64,000 bases of DNA, from contig JAXGJN010000003.1 of assembly GCA_040770225.1 (NCBI GenBank), positions 124,001 through 188,000 of the forward strand, read 5' to 3'. The notes beneath the pieces were generated by a model that worked only from the letters and a program-made list of their open reading frames with translations, did no database searches and was not told the DNA's origin. The DNA is from Mesolinea sp040770225 (GTDB lineage Bacteria > Chloroflexota > Anaerolineae > Anaerolineales > Anaerolineaceae). The stretch's first letter is position 1. Each line of letters starts with the position of its first letter. The translations under genes were made by a program, and so were the position numbers. This document shows, piece by piece, positions 1 to 8,878 of the stretch.

Positions 1-1232
1 CCTTCCAGAAAGCAGAAGAAGCTGGAAAAACTTCTTTTGTCTTTGATGGAACTACCTATATTCTGACGAAAGAATTAAAAACAACCCAGATCTCCACCCA
101 AAGGGATGTGGCGATTGCCAGCTATTCCATTTTCGATGCATACAATGCGGCTGACGCGGCGTTAATCAATACTTATGACTTCCGTTTTCTGAGCGAGTCT
201 GCTGGAGTTAATAATAGTAAAACATTTGGAGTTGACGGAAAAATTTACCGGATCGAGGAAAGCGAAGGGCAAATCACCATTTTTGATGATAAAGGTGAAC
301 CATTTGCCGAAGTCTCAAATATCATTGTGAATCCCTTGGATCAAGATGAATTTCTTTCTGTAGATTTTAAATCAATAGCCCGCGAAGCGATCAACAACCG
401 AGTAAACAACTTTGAGTTTGTGGATGAAGATGGTGTTACAACAGAATATGACATACACCGTGTAAACACTAACTATTACATCAAACGCGAAACCCCTACT
501 GTCCTGATCGATATGTTTAGTTTCCCAAATGCCGAACATTTTTTGGGAACCGATAACAATGGTATGGATATGCTGACACGTCTTATGTATGGTGGACGAG
601 TTTCATTGATGGTGGGTTTTGTTGCCGTCTTCCTGGAACTGGTCATCGGGGTTGTGGTCGGTGGTATTTCGGGTTATTTTGGCGGCGGCGTGGATACGGC
701 TCTGATGCGTTTTGTAGACCTGTTCAACAGTATCCCGACCATGCCATTGATTTTGATCTTCGGATCGGTAATGGACACGTTGGAAGTCACCCCGGTCAAC
801 CGTATGTTCATCCTAATGGCTATCCTTGGCTTGTTGGGTTGGACTGGTATCGCCCGAGTGGTTCGTGGTCAGATCCTGAGCTTGCGTGAGCAGGACTTCA
901 TGGTTGCTACTGAAGCCACAGGCATTCGAACCAGCCGGAAAATTTTCCGTCATTTGGTCCCAAATGTAATGCCGATCCTGATTGTGACTGCTACCGCCAG
1001 CCTGGGCGGCTTGATCATTACTGAGGCAACCTTGGGCTTCCTCGGACTGGGCATCAAATACCCATTGGCATCCTGGGGCAGCATTATCAATATTTCTTCA
1101 GACGCTTTTATCATGGAGACCTATTGGTTTATGTGGATCCCGGCTGGCATGTTGATCTTGCTGACTGTTCTGGGCTTCAACTTTGTCGGTGATGGTCTTC
1201 GTGACGCATACGACCCGAAAATGAAACGCTAA
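1..1232 (+). CDS. oppC: Oligopeptide ABC transporter permease, OppC/DppC type (5' end outside window)
   Basis: Inner-membrane permease of a peptide importer. The reading frame is open from base 3, so the true start and first membrane helix lie upstream. The C-terminal part (from about base 530) is a normal permease domain: the entry motif LGTDNNGMDMLTRLMYGG, about five hydrophobic segments, and the EAA-loop motif EATGIRTSRKIFRHLVPN that docks to the ATPases. The odd part is the first roughly 165 residues in the window, a hydrophilic region far longer than the usual extracytoplasmic loop of OppC. It consists of helix-strand-strand repeats and aligns along its length with the C-terminal half of the lipoprotein at 3861-4751. 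It ends two bases before the oppD initiation region, so the genes are surely co-transcribed. The permease call is secure; the role of the extra domain is unknown. Confidence 0.93.
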   Translation, partial: FQKAEEAGKTSFVFDGTTYILTKELKTTQISTQRDVAIASYSIFDAYNAADAALINTYDFRFLSESAGVNNSKTFGVDGKIYRIEESEGQITIFDDKGEPFAEVSNIIVNPLDQDEFLSVDFKSIAREAINNRVNNFEFVDEDGVTTEYDIHRVNTNYYIKRETPTVLIDMFSFPNAEHFLGTDNNGMDMLTRLMYGGRVSLMVGFVAVFLELVIGVVVGGISGYFGGGVDTALMRFVDLFNSIPTMPLILIFGSVMDTLEVTPVNRMFILMAILGLLGWTGIARVVRGQILSLREQDFMVATEATGIRTSRKIFRHLVPNVMPILIVTATASLGGLIITEATLGFLGLGIKYPLASWGSIINISSDAFIMETYWFMWIPAGMLILLTVLGFNFVGDGLRDAYDPKMKR

Positions 1233-1242
1233 GGTGTGGATA

Positions 1243-2448
1243 ATGACCGAAGAAAAAGATTTAACTCAATACGATACTACTGATCTGGAGGACAACCGTG
1301 TTACCGAGCGGATCCATTTAACCGCCAGAGAATCTGCCCGGATCAGTCGTGAAAACCGTAAGATAACTGACGCAATTGAGAAACAGCGCAAGCGCACAAA
1401 CGTACCTGAAAGTGAATACATCACTCAGATGCGCGATCCGAACAATGTGGTGGAATTCGATAATATTCACACCTATTTTTTCACCGATATTGGCACAGTC
1501 AAAGCCGTGGACGGGGTTTCCTACGATGTCCCGGTTGGCTCGACTGTCGGTGTGGTGGGAGAATCTGGATGTGGTAAATCCGTGACCGCTCTCTCACTCA
1601 TGCAACTGGTACAACGACCACAGGGTCAGATCATCAAAGGCACTGTTCGTCTGAACACCGGTGAAAAAGCCTATGATATTGCCAAAACCCCTTCATCAGA
1701 AATGGAAAAGATCCGCGGAAACGAAGTTTCCATGATCTTTCAGGAACCAATGACCAGTTTGAACCCGGTCTTTAAAGCGGGTTTTCAGATCGATGAAGTT
1801 ATCGAACTGCATAATCCGGACATGACTAAAGAACAGGTCAAAGCCCGTACTCTTGAAATGATCGACCTGGTAGGCATTGCCAATGCTGAAGGTGTATACG
1901 AAATGTATCCACATCAGTTGTCTGGTGGAATGCGCCAGCGCATTATGATTGCCATGGCATTGGCTTGTAATCCCCGCCTGATCATTGCAGACGAACCAAC
2001 AACGGCATTGGATGTGACCATCCAGGCGCAAATTCTGGACCTGCTGCGTAGCCTAAAAGACAAAATCAACTCCAGCATTATGCTCATCACCCATGACCTG
2101 GGCGTAGTAGCTGAAATGGCTGATTTTGTTGTAGTGATGTATGCGGGTCGGATCGTTGAAAAAGGTACCGCAGACGAAGTCTTTAACCACCCAATGCATC
2201 CCTATACAGTCGGTCTGATGGCTTCAAAACCAGTGATCAATAAACATGTCGATCACTTGTACAGCATCCCTGGAACCGTACCAAACCCGATCAATATGCC
2301 CAACTACTGTTACTTCAGAGACCGATGTAATCGCAGGATGCCCATCTGTGACGGACCCTACCCACCCGAATACTTCCTCTCCCCAACCCACATGGCGGTA
2401 TGCTATCTCTATGAAGATGAAGAGGTAAAAGCAAATTATGGCAAATAA
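1243..2448 (+). CDS. oppD: Oligopeptide ABC transporter ATP-binding protein, OppD type
   Basis: Cytoplasmic ATPase powering peptide import, one of a pair with OppF. Visible are Walker A (GESGCGKS), the signature LSGGMRQR, Walker B (LIIADEPTTALD), the H-loop in ITHDLGVVAEMAD and the C-terminal oligopeptide/HPY domain with several cysteines (CYFRDRCNRRMPICDG). The ATG at 1243 is preferred over the GTG at 1234 because AAGGTG lies six bases before it. The N-terminus carries about 65 charged, probably helical residues before the ABC domain begins, which is longer than usual for OppD. The gene starts just after oppC and overlaps oppF by 11 bases, so the three form one operon. Confidence 0.93.
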   Translation: MTEEKDLTQYDTTDLEDNRVTERIHLTARESARISRENRKITDAIEKQRKRTNVPESEYITQMRDPNNVVEFDNIHTYFFTDIGTVKAVDGVSYDVPVGSTVGVVGESGCGKSVTALSLMQLVQRPQGQIIKGTVRLNTGEKAYDIAKTPSSEMEKIRGNEVSMIFQEPMTSLNPVFKAGFQIDEVIELHNPDMTKEQVKARTLEMIDLVGIANAEGVYEMYPHQLSGGMRQRIMIAMALACNPRLIIADEPTTALDVTIQAQILDLLRSLKDKINSSIMLITHDLGVVAEMADFVVVMYAGRIVEKGTADEVFNHPMHPYTVGLMASKPVINKHVDHLYSIPGTVPNPINMPNYCYFRDRCNRRMPICDGPYPPEYFLSPTHMAVCYLYEDEEVKANYGK

Positions 2449-3484
2449 TAACAACGGCACGAATAATAACGGCAATAATCCCAATATTGTCGAAGTTAAA
2501 AACCTGAAACAATATTTCCCGATCAAAGCCGGTCTGATGCAAAAGATCGTCGGCTACGTGAAAGCGGTCGATGATGTCAGTTTCCGTATTGAACGCGGTA
2601 AAACCATGGGTTTGGTTGGCGAGTCCGGCAGCGGCAAGACTACTGTTGGCAAGACCATGCTTCGTTTGAACGAGGCAACCAGCGGTAAGGTGCTGTTCAA
2701 TGGTGAAGATGTCTTTTCATTGAACCGGGCTGAGCTTCGCAGGGTCCGCCCCAAGCTGCAAATGATTTTCCAGGACCCATATTCAAGCCTGTCACCTCGT
2801 ATGCCGATTAGCGAAATTATTGGCGAAGCGGTGCGTGAGCATAATATTGTTCCAGCATCAGAATTTGAAGATCACCTTGAAAAAGTAATGCTCCAGTGTG
2901 GACTTCAGCCATACCATAAAGACCGCTACCCCCATGAATTCTCTGGAGGTCAGCGACAGCGCATTTGTATTGCCCGTTCGTTAGCCTTGAACCCGGAATT
3001 TGTGGTCTGCGACGAGCCGGTCTCGGCTTTGGATGTCTCCATTCAGGCGCAAATCATCAATTTGTTGGAAGAACTACAGGTAAACAACGGTATCGCCTAT
3101 TTGTTTATCTCGCATGACCTTTCCGTAGTTCAACACATCTCCGATTATGTCGGCGTGATGTATCTGGGCGACCTGGTGGAATATAGCGGTAAAAAGAGTC
3201 TGTTTGAGAACCCTGCTCATCCTTATACCAAGGCTTTGTTGAGCGCGGTTCCGGTGCCAGACCCAAATTACAAGATGAACCGTATCATTTTGGAAGGCAG
3301 CATCCCTTCACCCGCCAATCCTCCCAAGGGCTGTAAGTTCCATACACGCTGCCCTTATGTAATGGATATTTGTAAGACTCAGGTTCCACAAACACGTGAA
3401 ATTGAACCAGGACATATGGTAGTATGTCACTTATTCAATGACGTAGGGACTTTGGTAGATGCAGAATCAGAAAAAGCGATATGA
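2438..3484 (+). CDS. oppF: Oligopeptide ABC transporter ATP-binding protein, OppF type
   Basis: Second ATPase subunit of the peptide importer. It has Walker A (GESGSGKTT), signature FSGGQRQR, Walker B (FVVCDEPVSALD), H-loop (ISHDLSVVQHISD) and the C-terminal oligopeptide domain (HTRCPYVMDIC). The first 17 residues are asparagine-rich, a low-complexity leader not normally seen in the family. Length (348 residues) is otherwise normal. The start overlaps the end of oppD, suggesting translational coupling, and a small membrane protein gene starts inside its 3' end. Confidence 0.93.
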   Translation: MANNNNGTNNNGNNPNIVEVKNLKQYFPIKAGLMQKIVGYVKAVDDVSFRIERGKTMGLVGESGSGKTTVGKTMLRLNEATSGKVLFNGEDVFSLNRAELRRVRPKLQMIFQDPYSSLSPRMPISEIIGEAVREHNIVPASEFEDHLEKVMLQCGLQPYHKDRYPHEFSGGQRQRICIARSLALNPEFVVCDEPVSALDVSIQAQIINLLEELQVNNGIAYLFISHDLSVVQHISDYVGVMYLGDLVEYSGKKSLFENPAHPYTKALLSAVPVPDPNYKMNRIILEGSIPSPANPPKGCKFHTRCPYVMDICKTQVPQTREIEPGHMVVCHLFNDVGTLVDAESEKAI

Positions 3485-3743
3485 CGATGACGATGGCAGG
3501 ACGATCGTCAGCATGGATGTGGACGGAACGCCCTGGCATGATCGAAACGTCAATTTTGCAGAAAGACAGGCGCAAGATTTAGGGCGCAGACAAAAGGTAG
3601 CAATGTATGGCGAACGAATGACTGGTTCGGAAGCCCGACGCTACACTTTCTATGCTATGCTTGCCGGTCTCGCCCTTACAGCCGCACTGGCTACCGTCTG
3701 GATTTTGCTTGTTTTGTTTATGACACAAGTCTGGTTTAAGTGA
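3459..3743 (+). CDS. Small membrane protein of unknown function
   Basis: A 94-residue protein whose frame overlaps the end of oppF by 26 bases. The first 60 residues are charged and hydrophilic, with an Asp cluster (YDDDDG). The C-terminus is one strong membrane helix (about residues 66-90) ending in VWFK, so it is probably a tail-anchored protein with a cytoplasmic head. I do not recognise the family. Its position in the operon suggests it accompanies the transporter. The start is uncertain: no good ribosome site precedes the first ATG, and an internal ATG at 3513 is possible. Confidence 0.6.
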   Translation: MQNQKKRYDDDDGRTIVSMDVDGTPWHDRNVNFAERQAQDLGRRQKVAMYGERMTGSEARRYTFYAMLAGLALTAALATVWILLVLFMTQVWFK

Positions 3744-3748
3744 GTAAC

Positions 3749-3774
3749 AGAGCCGCCTCGCAAGAGGCGGTTCT
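3749..3774 (+). terminator. Terminator hairpin after the opp operon
   Basis: An 11-bp G+C-rich stem (AGAGCCGCCTC with GAGGCGGTTCT, one G-U pair) around a GCAA tetraloop, five bases after the stop of the small membrane gene. The following T-run is weak (ttcttgataa). Confidence 0.65.
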
Positions 3775-3860
3775 TGATAACCTCCGGGTCGAAAAATACA
3801 ACAGCTGCGTCTATCTCTTAGGCCCACACTGTCATTAATTCTCAGTTACAATAACACCCT

Positions 3861-4751
3861 ATGAAAACAAAAATAACGAAAACACTATTAATTCTACTTT
3901 TCCTTGCGTTTCTTTCGGCGTGTGCGGTTAATCAAGGCAGCCCCGAACCAGTTATTGATCCGCAGACAGAACAACAAGCCGAACAGAACGGTTATCAGGC
4001 GAATGCCATTCTCAATGATGATCTGATCTTCACCTTTAAAACCAATGAAGTACTTGATGGGGATGGGGTAATGGCTTTCTCACAGGCGTTGGATAATAAC
4101 AGACAGCAATTCACTACCAATAACATAATTTATCATTATGAACCGTTGGGTGAATATTCTTATCGCATTTACCGATTGACCCCTATCGCCGAATCTCTCC
4201 TTGGTACGGTTGAGCCTGTTGGTGGTGCCATCCTTTCCAATGAGTTGATTACAGCAATCGAAACCGCCCTGGCAGAAAACGAACTGACATTCGAGCATCA
4301 AGGAACAATTTTCGTGCTTTCGGAGGCGCGAAAGGCCGTCCAGATCTCAACAGCGACTGAAGCGGCGATCGCGAACCGCTATTATTTGGAAGCATACGAC
4401 CCAGCTTACAACGAGATCATTCGGGCGTACAATTTCGTTCTAAATCTTGAGCTGGCACTGCAGAAGCAAGAACGCTCTTTCTTCCATCAGGGTGACAAAT
4501 ATGGCATCCTTGAGGTGGCAGGCGGTTACACCATCAGCGATTCTCAGTCAAATCTGTTTGCAGAACTTTCCAATATCTATGTCATTCCAAAGAGCAGCAG
4601 CACTTCCATCCCCCTTGGTTTTAAAAATCTTGTGCGGAATGCGATCGAAAATGAACAAACGGAATTCTCCTACATCGATTCTGCGGGAATTGAGACTGAA
4701 TACCAGGTAGAAAAACTCGATAATTCCTGGGCAATAAACCCCGCAAAGTAA
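3861..4751 (+). CDS. Lipoprotein made of helix-strand-strand repeats, related to the OppC extra domain
   Basis: A 296-residue exported lipoprotein: signal peptide of about 20 residues with lipobox LSAC (Cys21), so it should be anchored on the outer face of the membrane. The mature part shows four copies of a roughly 35-residue unit near residues 71-103, 129-162, 192-225 and 254-292: an amphipathic helix rich in A/L, then F-x-x-x-G, then a second strand with Y/I. Residues about 133-292 align almost without gaps with the hydrophilic domain of the permease at the start of the window; shared stretches include QIST, FAE(V/L)SNI and TEY near the end of each. I do not recognise the domain. The gene is monocistronic, 87 bases after the opp terminator. 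A role with the peptide importer is inference from the shared domain and the location. Confidence 0.8.
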   Translation: MKTKITKTLLILLFLAFLSACAVNQGSPEPVIDPQTEQQAEQNGYQANAILNDDLIFTFKTNEVLDGDGVMAFSQALDNNRQQFTTNNIIYHYEPLGEYSYRIYRLTPIAESLLGTVEPVGGAILSNELITAIETALAENELTFEHQGTIFVLSEARKAVQISTATEAAIANRYYLEAYDPAYNEIIRAYNFVLNLELALQKQERSFFHQGDKYGILEVAGGYTISDSQSNLFAELSNIYVIPKSSSTSIPLGFKNLVRNAIENEQTEFSYIDSAGIETEYQVEKLDNSWAINPAK

Positions 4752-4800
4752 GCTTACAGAGATTGGTTCTTTTGATATACAATTGACCACTGTGGCTGAT

Positions 4801-4829
4801 TTGGCAGGTAACCGAAACTATGCTAAAAT
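4801..4829 (+). promoter_or_regulatory. Promoter of tRNA-Gln
   Basis: -35 TTGGCA (4801-4806), 17-bp spacer, -10 TAAAAT (4824-4829) with TGC just before it as an extended -10. The start point would fall a few bases before the tRNA. Confidence 0.6.
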
Positions 4830-4842
4830 ATTGGCTACGATT

Positions 4843-4913
4843 TGGGGCATGGTGCAATGGCAGCACACCGGACTTTGAATCCGTTGGTCTTGGTTCGACT
4901 CCAAGTGCCCCGG
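4843..4913 (+). tRNA. tRNA-Gln (anticodon UUG)
   Basis: Cloverleaf folds by eye: acceptor TGGGGCA pairs with TGCCCCG (U-G at the first pair, as is common in tRNA-Gln), anticodon loop ACTTTGAAT with TTG, T-arm CTTGG-TTCGACT-CCAAG, discriminator G. The 3' CCA is not encoded. Confidence 0.95.
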
Positions 4914-4960
4914 CTGATTTATTGTGGATACAGACTCAGACGATTCACACCTATCTGTTT

Positions 4961-4998
4961 ACAAGATGAGACAGAAGTACCATCTTGTGTTTCTGTTT
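4961..4998 (+). terminator. Rho-independent terminator after tRNA-Gln
   Basis: Stem ACAAGATG / CATCTTGT (8 bp) with a 12-base loop, followed by the T-rich stretch gtttctgttt. It separates the tRNA from glmU. Confidence 0.65.
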
Positions 4999-5018
4999 GT
5001 TAACTCACGGAGCAACCA

Positions 5019-6374
5019 ATGACAATCGCATCTGTTGTACTCGCCGCTGGCATGGGTACGCGTATGAAGTCACGCACACCAAAGATGCTGCATAAGCTTT
5101 TAGGCAAACCTTTACTCACCTATTCCATTTCGAGCGTGATCGGCATCAGTACGCTTCCTCCGGTTATCGTTGTCGGACACGGCAGTGAAGGTGTGACTCT
5201 GGCAGTGAAAGATGTTTATGGTGAGCAGGTGCAGTTCGCCATCCAGTCGGAACAACTGGGCACCGGGCATGCTGTCATGAGCGCTGAAAAACTGCTGGCA
5301 GGAAAATCGGACCTGGTTTTAGTGACCCTGGCAGATATGCCCATGCTGAGGGAAGAAACCATCGCCGCTATTCTGAAATTTCACCAGGACTCAGGGAATG
5401 TTCTGACTATGACCAGTGTCGTGGGGGACGTACCTCGTGGTTTTGGTCGGGTTATCCGGGATGAAAGCGGAAATGTGATTGCAATCGTTGAAGAAGCAGT
5501 CGCCACCCCGGAACAGCTGAAAATCCGTGAATACAACATTTCTGTGTACTGTTTTGAAGCCAGCTGGCTTTGGGAAAACCTGAGAAACATCAAAACTTCT
5601 GCCAAAGGGGAATATTACCTAACGGACCTGATCGCGATGGCGGTGGAACAAGAAAAAAAACTGGACGCCTATATTCTGCAGGATCCGGTTGAAGGATTGG
5701 GGATCAACAATCGTGTGGACCTGGCAGATTGTGAACTTGCCATGCGCAAGCGCGTGATCCGGCAGTGGATGCTGGATGGGGTCACCTTTCTTGACCCGGG
5801 AAGTTGCACCATCGAAAGCGATGTAGTAATCGGGCAGGATACTGTCATTTTGCCCAACACCCACCTACAGGGCAGCACCCGTATCGGCGAGAACTGCCAG
5901 ATCGGACCAGACACAACTCTCACTGACACCACAGTAGGCAACGAATGCATGGTCACTTACAGTGTTGCCGAAAAAGCGACACTTGGGAACCATGTCAGCA
6001 TGGGTCCTTTCTGTCATTTGCGAAAAGGCGCAGTGTTGATGGATGGCGTTCATCTTGGCAATTTTGGCGAAGTGAAAGATTCGGTGCTGGAAGAATGTGT
6101 CAAGATGGGGCATTTCTCCTATATTGGTAATGCGAAAATCGGGAAAAATGTGAATATTGGTGCCGGAACCATTACCTGCAATTACGATGGTAAGTTCAAG
6201 CATCCGACTGAGATCGGTGAAAATACATTTATTGGCAGCGACACAATGTTGGTTGCGCCATTGAAAATTGGCAAAAATGCCAAAACCGGGGCAGGCTCGG
6301 TGGTAACCAAAGACATACCGGATGACACGCTGGTGTACGGTGTGCCCGCCCGCCCAAAAGAGAGAAAGGAATAA
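5019..6374 (+). CDS. glmU: Bifunctional UDP-N-acetylglucosamine pyrophosphorylase / glucosamine-1-phosphate N-acetyltransferase
   Basis: Makes UDP-GlcNAc for peptidoglycan: acetylates glucosamine-1-phosphate (C-terminal half), then couples it to UTP (N-terminal half). The uridyltransferase signature is LAAGMGTRMKSRTPKMLHKL near residue 8, with QLGTGHAV further on. The C-terminal half is a left-handed beta-helix of hexapeptide repeats, with the acetyltransferase region around GNFGEVKDS, GHFSYIGNA and ITCNYDGKFKHPT. At 451 residues it has the usual full length. The ribosome site is CACGGAG before the ATG. The next gene begins two bases after the stop, so they are likely co-transcribed. Confidence 0.96.
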   Translation: MTIASVVLAAGMGTRMKSRTPKMLHKLLGKPLLTYSISSVIGISTLPPVIVVGHGSEGVTLAVKDVYGEQVQFAIQSEQLGTGHAVMSAEKLLAGKSDLVLVTLADMPMLREETIAAILKFHQDSGNVLTMTSVVGDVPRGFGRVIRDESGNVIAIVEEAVATPEQLKIREYNISVYCFEASWLWENLRNIKTSAKGEYYLTDLIAMAVEQEKKLDAYILQDPVEGLGINNRVDLADCELAMRKRVIRQWMLDGVTFLDPGSCTIESDVVIGQDTVILPNTHLQGSTRIGENCQIGPDTTLTDTTVGNECMVTYSVAEKATLGNHVSMGPFCHLRKGAVLMDGVHLGNFGEVKDSVLEECVKMGHFSYIGNAKIGKNVNIGAGTITCNYDGKFKHPTEIGENTFIGSDTMLVAPLKIGKNAKTGAGSVVTKDIPDDTLVYGVPARPKERKE

Positions 6375-6375
6375 C

Positions 6376-7659
6376 GTGACGGAACCTATTTTGCTGGGAG
6401 TCCTTTGGGCAGTTTTTTTCATACTTACCCTGGTCTCCTCAGCTGCCAAATCATCATTCACCCATGTTCGCTTACCGTGGCTGCTCAGTCTGCGTTTCGA
6501 GAGCCCAGTCAAGGTCGATAAAACTATCGCGCTGATCGAGAAACAGGGCTTGCGGACAGCTCTACGCTTAGGGCTTGTGATCGCCCATTACCTGCTGGCT
6601 GGCGTTACGGTTTTATTGCTTGCCCGCCTTGTAAAAATGGAAGACATTTGGTTGACACTGTTGATTTTATTGCTGGTCTTTGTGGTTGTCACGGCTTTCG
6701 AGTTTCTTATTGAACGAAAAATCCTTGCTGCGCCTGAGAAGGCGGCTCTAGCATGGACGGGTGCTGCTGGTGTGATCAGCGCTCTGGTATCCCCTTTCAC
6801 CAAATTGATGACCGCGATTTTGGGCGAATTTGCTGAAAAAGTGACCCTTTCTGTAACGGATGAGACCCTGCGGGATTGGGTTGAACAGGAACAACCTGAA
6901 AGCACTCTGGACCAGGGTGAGAGGGAAATGATCTACTCAATTTTTCATTTCAGCGAAACCATGACCAAAGAGATCATGGTCCCACGGATGGACGTCTTGG
7001 CACTGGATGTGAACACCACCATCCGGGAAGCCAGACAGGAATTTATTTCAGCCGGGCATTCACGGGTACCGGTATACGATGACACGATCGACAATGTGAT
7101 CGGTCTGCTGTATGCCAAAGACTTACTAGCTGTTGTGGATGGGGATGATACCATCTTGAACCAACGCCACCTTGTTCGGCCCGCGTATTTTGTGCCTGAA
7201 GCTAAAAAAGTGGACGAACTGCTCACGGAAATGCAGTCCCGCGGGGTGCATATGGCTCTGGTAGTAGATGAATATGGCGGTGTGGCAGGGGTTGTAACGC
7301 TGGAAGATATCGTGGAAGAGATCGTCGGAGAGATCCGCGATGAATATGACCAGGGCGAAGTTCAACTTTATGAAAGATTACCCGAAGGCGGCTATCTGAT
7401 CCAGGGACGCGCCACCATTGATGAGTTCAACGAAATCACTGGTCTGGACCTCTCGGACGAATATGCAGATACCCTCGGGGGTTACATCTATGGGCAGCTT
7501 GGTAGGGTTCCGCAGCCCGGTGAAGTGGTCAGGAATGATAATTTCGATTTTACAGTTGAAGAGGTGGTTGCCCGGCGTATCCTAAAGGTAAAGGTCCAGA
7601 AAATCCCGGAACCGGAATCTACCACTGAGGAGATATCCCATGACAAAGTTGGCACTTGA
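6376..7659 (+). CDS. CorC/HlyC-type CBS-pair membrane protein
   Basis: Membrane protein of the CNNM/CorC family, linked in characterised members to Mg2+ homeostasis. The GTG start at 6376 is chosen because AGAAAGGA lies five bases before it and it follows the glmU stop directly. The N-terminal region holds about three to four hydrophobic segments, then the linker MVPRMDVLALD, two CBS domains (HSRVPVYDDTIDNVIG; ALVVDEYGGVAGVVTLEDI) and the CorC_HlyC C-terminal domain (about the last 85 residues). The 3' end overlaps cdd by 20 bases. Such proteins were once annotated as hemolysins; transport or regulatory activity here is family knowledge only. Confidence 0.88.
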   Translation: MTEPILLGVLWAVFFILTLVSSAAKSSFTHVRLPWLLSLRFESPVKVDKTIALIEKQGLRTALRLGLVIAHYLLAGVTVLLLARLVKMEDIWLTLLILLLVFVVVTAFEFLIERKILAAPEKAALAWTGAAGVISALVSPFTKLMTAILGEFAEKVTLSVTDETLRDWVEQEQPESTLDQGEREMIYSIFHFSETMTKEIMVPRMDVLALDVNTTIREARQEFISAGHSRVPVYDDTIDNVIGLLYAKDLLAVVDGDDTILNQRHLVRPAYFVPEAKKVDELLTEMQSRGVHMALVVDEYGGVAGVVTLEDIVEEIVGEIRDEYDQGEVQLYERLPEGGYLIQGRATIDEFNEITGLDLSDEYADTLGGYIYGQLGRVPQPGEVVRNDNFDFTVEEVVARRILKVKVQKIPEPESTTEEISHDKVGT

Positions 7660-8053
7660 CCTCAAACAAGCCTTGGTTGAAAAGGCTTGTCTTTATCAAA
7701 AGCGCGCATACATCCCCTATTCACACTATGCTGTTGGGGCTGCTGTTCTGATGGAGGACGGTCAGATTTATGGCGGTGCAAATATTGAAAATTCAGCTTA
7801 TCCTTCCGGTCTTTGTGCTGAACGAGTGGCGATTTTCAAGGCTGTTTCAGAGGGAAACCGCCAGATCAAGGGGATCGCGGTGGTCACCAGCAATGGCGGC
7901 TCCCCCTGCGGTGCATGTCGTCAGGTGATGCGCGAATTTGCCGCCCTGGATATGCCCGTGATCTTGGCAAATGAGCAGGGTGAGATCGTGTTTGAGAGTA
8001 CCATGGATGATATCCTGCCGCGCTCGTTTGGCCCGGAAGACCTGGAGATTTAG
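7640..8053 (+). CDS. cdd: Cytidine deaminase
   Basis: Deaminates cytidine and deoxycytidine to uridine in pyrimidine salvage. The short tetrameric type, 137 residues, has the zinc and catalytic motif CAERVA and the second zinc motif PCGACRQ, plus the substrate loop YSHYAVGAA near residue 27. It starts inside the preceding gene with GAGGAG upstream of its ATG, so translation is probably coupled. Downstream recO follows after ten bases. upp further along (17366) belongs to the same salvage pathway. Confidence 0.95.
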   Translation: MTKLALDLKQALVEKACLYQKRAYIPYSHYAVGAAVLMEDGQIYGGANIENSAYPSGLCAERVAIFKAVSEGNRQIKGIAVVTSNGGSPCGACRQVMREFAALDMPVILANEQGEIVFESTMDDILPRSFGPEDLEI

Positions 8054-8063
8054 AGCAGGTCTA

Positions 8064-8822
8064 ATGATGACCAAGGAAGCGAGATCGTATCGCGCGCAGG
8101 GGTTAGTGATCCGCCACCGTGAATTCGGAGAGGCGGATCGTATTTTAACGCTCTATACGCTCGAAAAGGGCAAGCTCCAGGCTATCGCCAAAGGAGTAAG
8201 AAAGCTTAAGAGCCGCAAAGCCGGACACCTCGAACCGTTCAGCCAGGTTGCGCTGCAGTTAGCCAAAGGACGTAACCTCGAAGTGATCACCCAGGTTGAA
8301 ACCATACGCAATTTTTCCAATATCCGCGAAAACCTAAAGCTGACAGCTCTGGCTGCTTATGTATTGGAGTTGTTGGATCGTTTCACCTACGAAGAAGGTG
8401 AAAACCGGGCGTTGTATAACCTGGTGGTCGAAACGCTTTCCCGCCTGGATGCTGGTGTCTCACCTGCCCTGGTGGTGCATTACTATGAAGTACATCTAAT
8501 GGATATTCTGGGCTTCAAACCCCAGCTTCAGCAGTGCGTGATCTGCGGGGCGGACATCCAGCCGGAAGATCAATATTTTTCCGCCAAGCTTGGGGGTGTG
8601 GTCTGCCCAAACTCGTTATCCGGCGACCCCTCTGCCTGGTCTGTGAGCATGAACGCCCTACGATACCTGCGATTTTTCCAACGCTCCCCCTGGCCGCAGG
8701 TAAAAAACCGTACCATTCCAGAGGAAGTCGACCGCGAATTGAGCAAGTTGATCGAGAAATATCTGACTTACCTGCTCGAATATAGTCTCAAAACCCCTGG
8801 TTTTCTGGACGCGGTTTCATAG
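8064..8822 (+). CDS. recO: DNA repair protein RecO
   Basis: Recombination mediator that works with RecR to load RecA on gapped DNA. The N-terminal OB fold (LVIRHREFGEADRILTLYT, GVRKLKSRKAG) is followed by a helical domain with a zinc-site signature (CVICG then C in GGVVCPNS). Either of two adjacent ATG codons (8064, 8067) may start it; AGCAGGT lies upstream. Length of about 252 residues is normal. It is the last gene of the glmU-corC-cdd-recO run; no terminator is evident before the convergent ATPase gene. Confidence 0.93.
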   Translation: MMTKEARSYRAQGLVIRHREFGEADRILTLYTLEKGKLQAIAKGVRKLKSRKAGHLEPFSQVALQLAKGRNLEVITQVETIRNFSNIRENLKLTALAAYVLELLDRFTYEEGENRALYNLVVETLSRLDAGVSPALVVHYYEVHLMDILGFKPQLQQCVICGADIQPEDQYFSAKLGGVVCPNSLSGDPSAWSVSMNALRYLRFFQRSPWPQVKNRTIPEEVDRELSKLIEKYLTYLLEYSLKTPGFLDAVS

Positions 8823-8878
8823 ATTTTACTATCATCTAAAAGTTACCGGTGAACGCTCCGATCGAAACACCTGGAATA

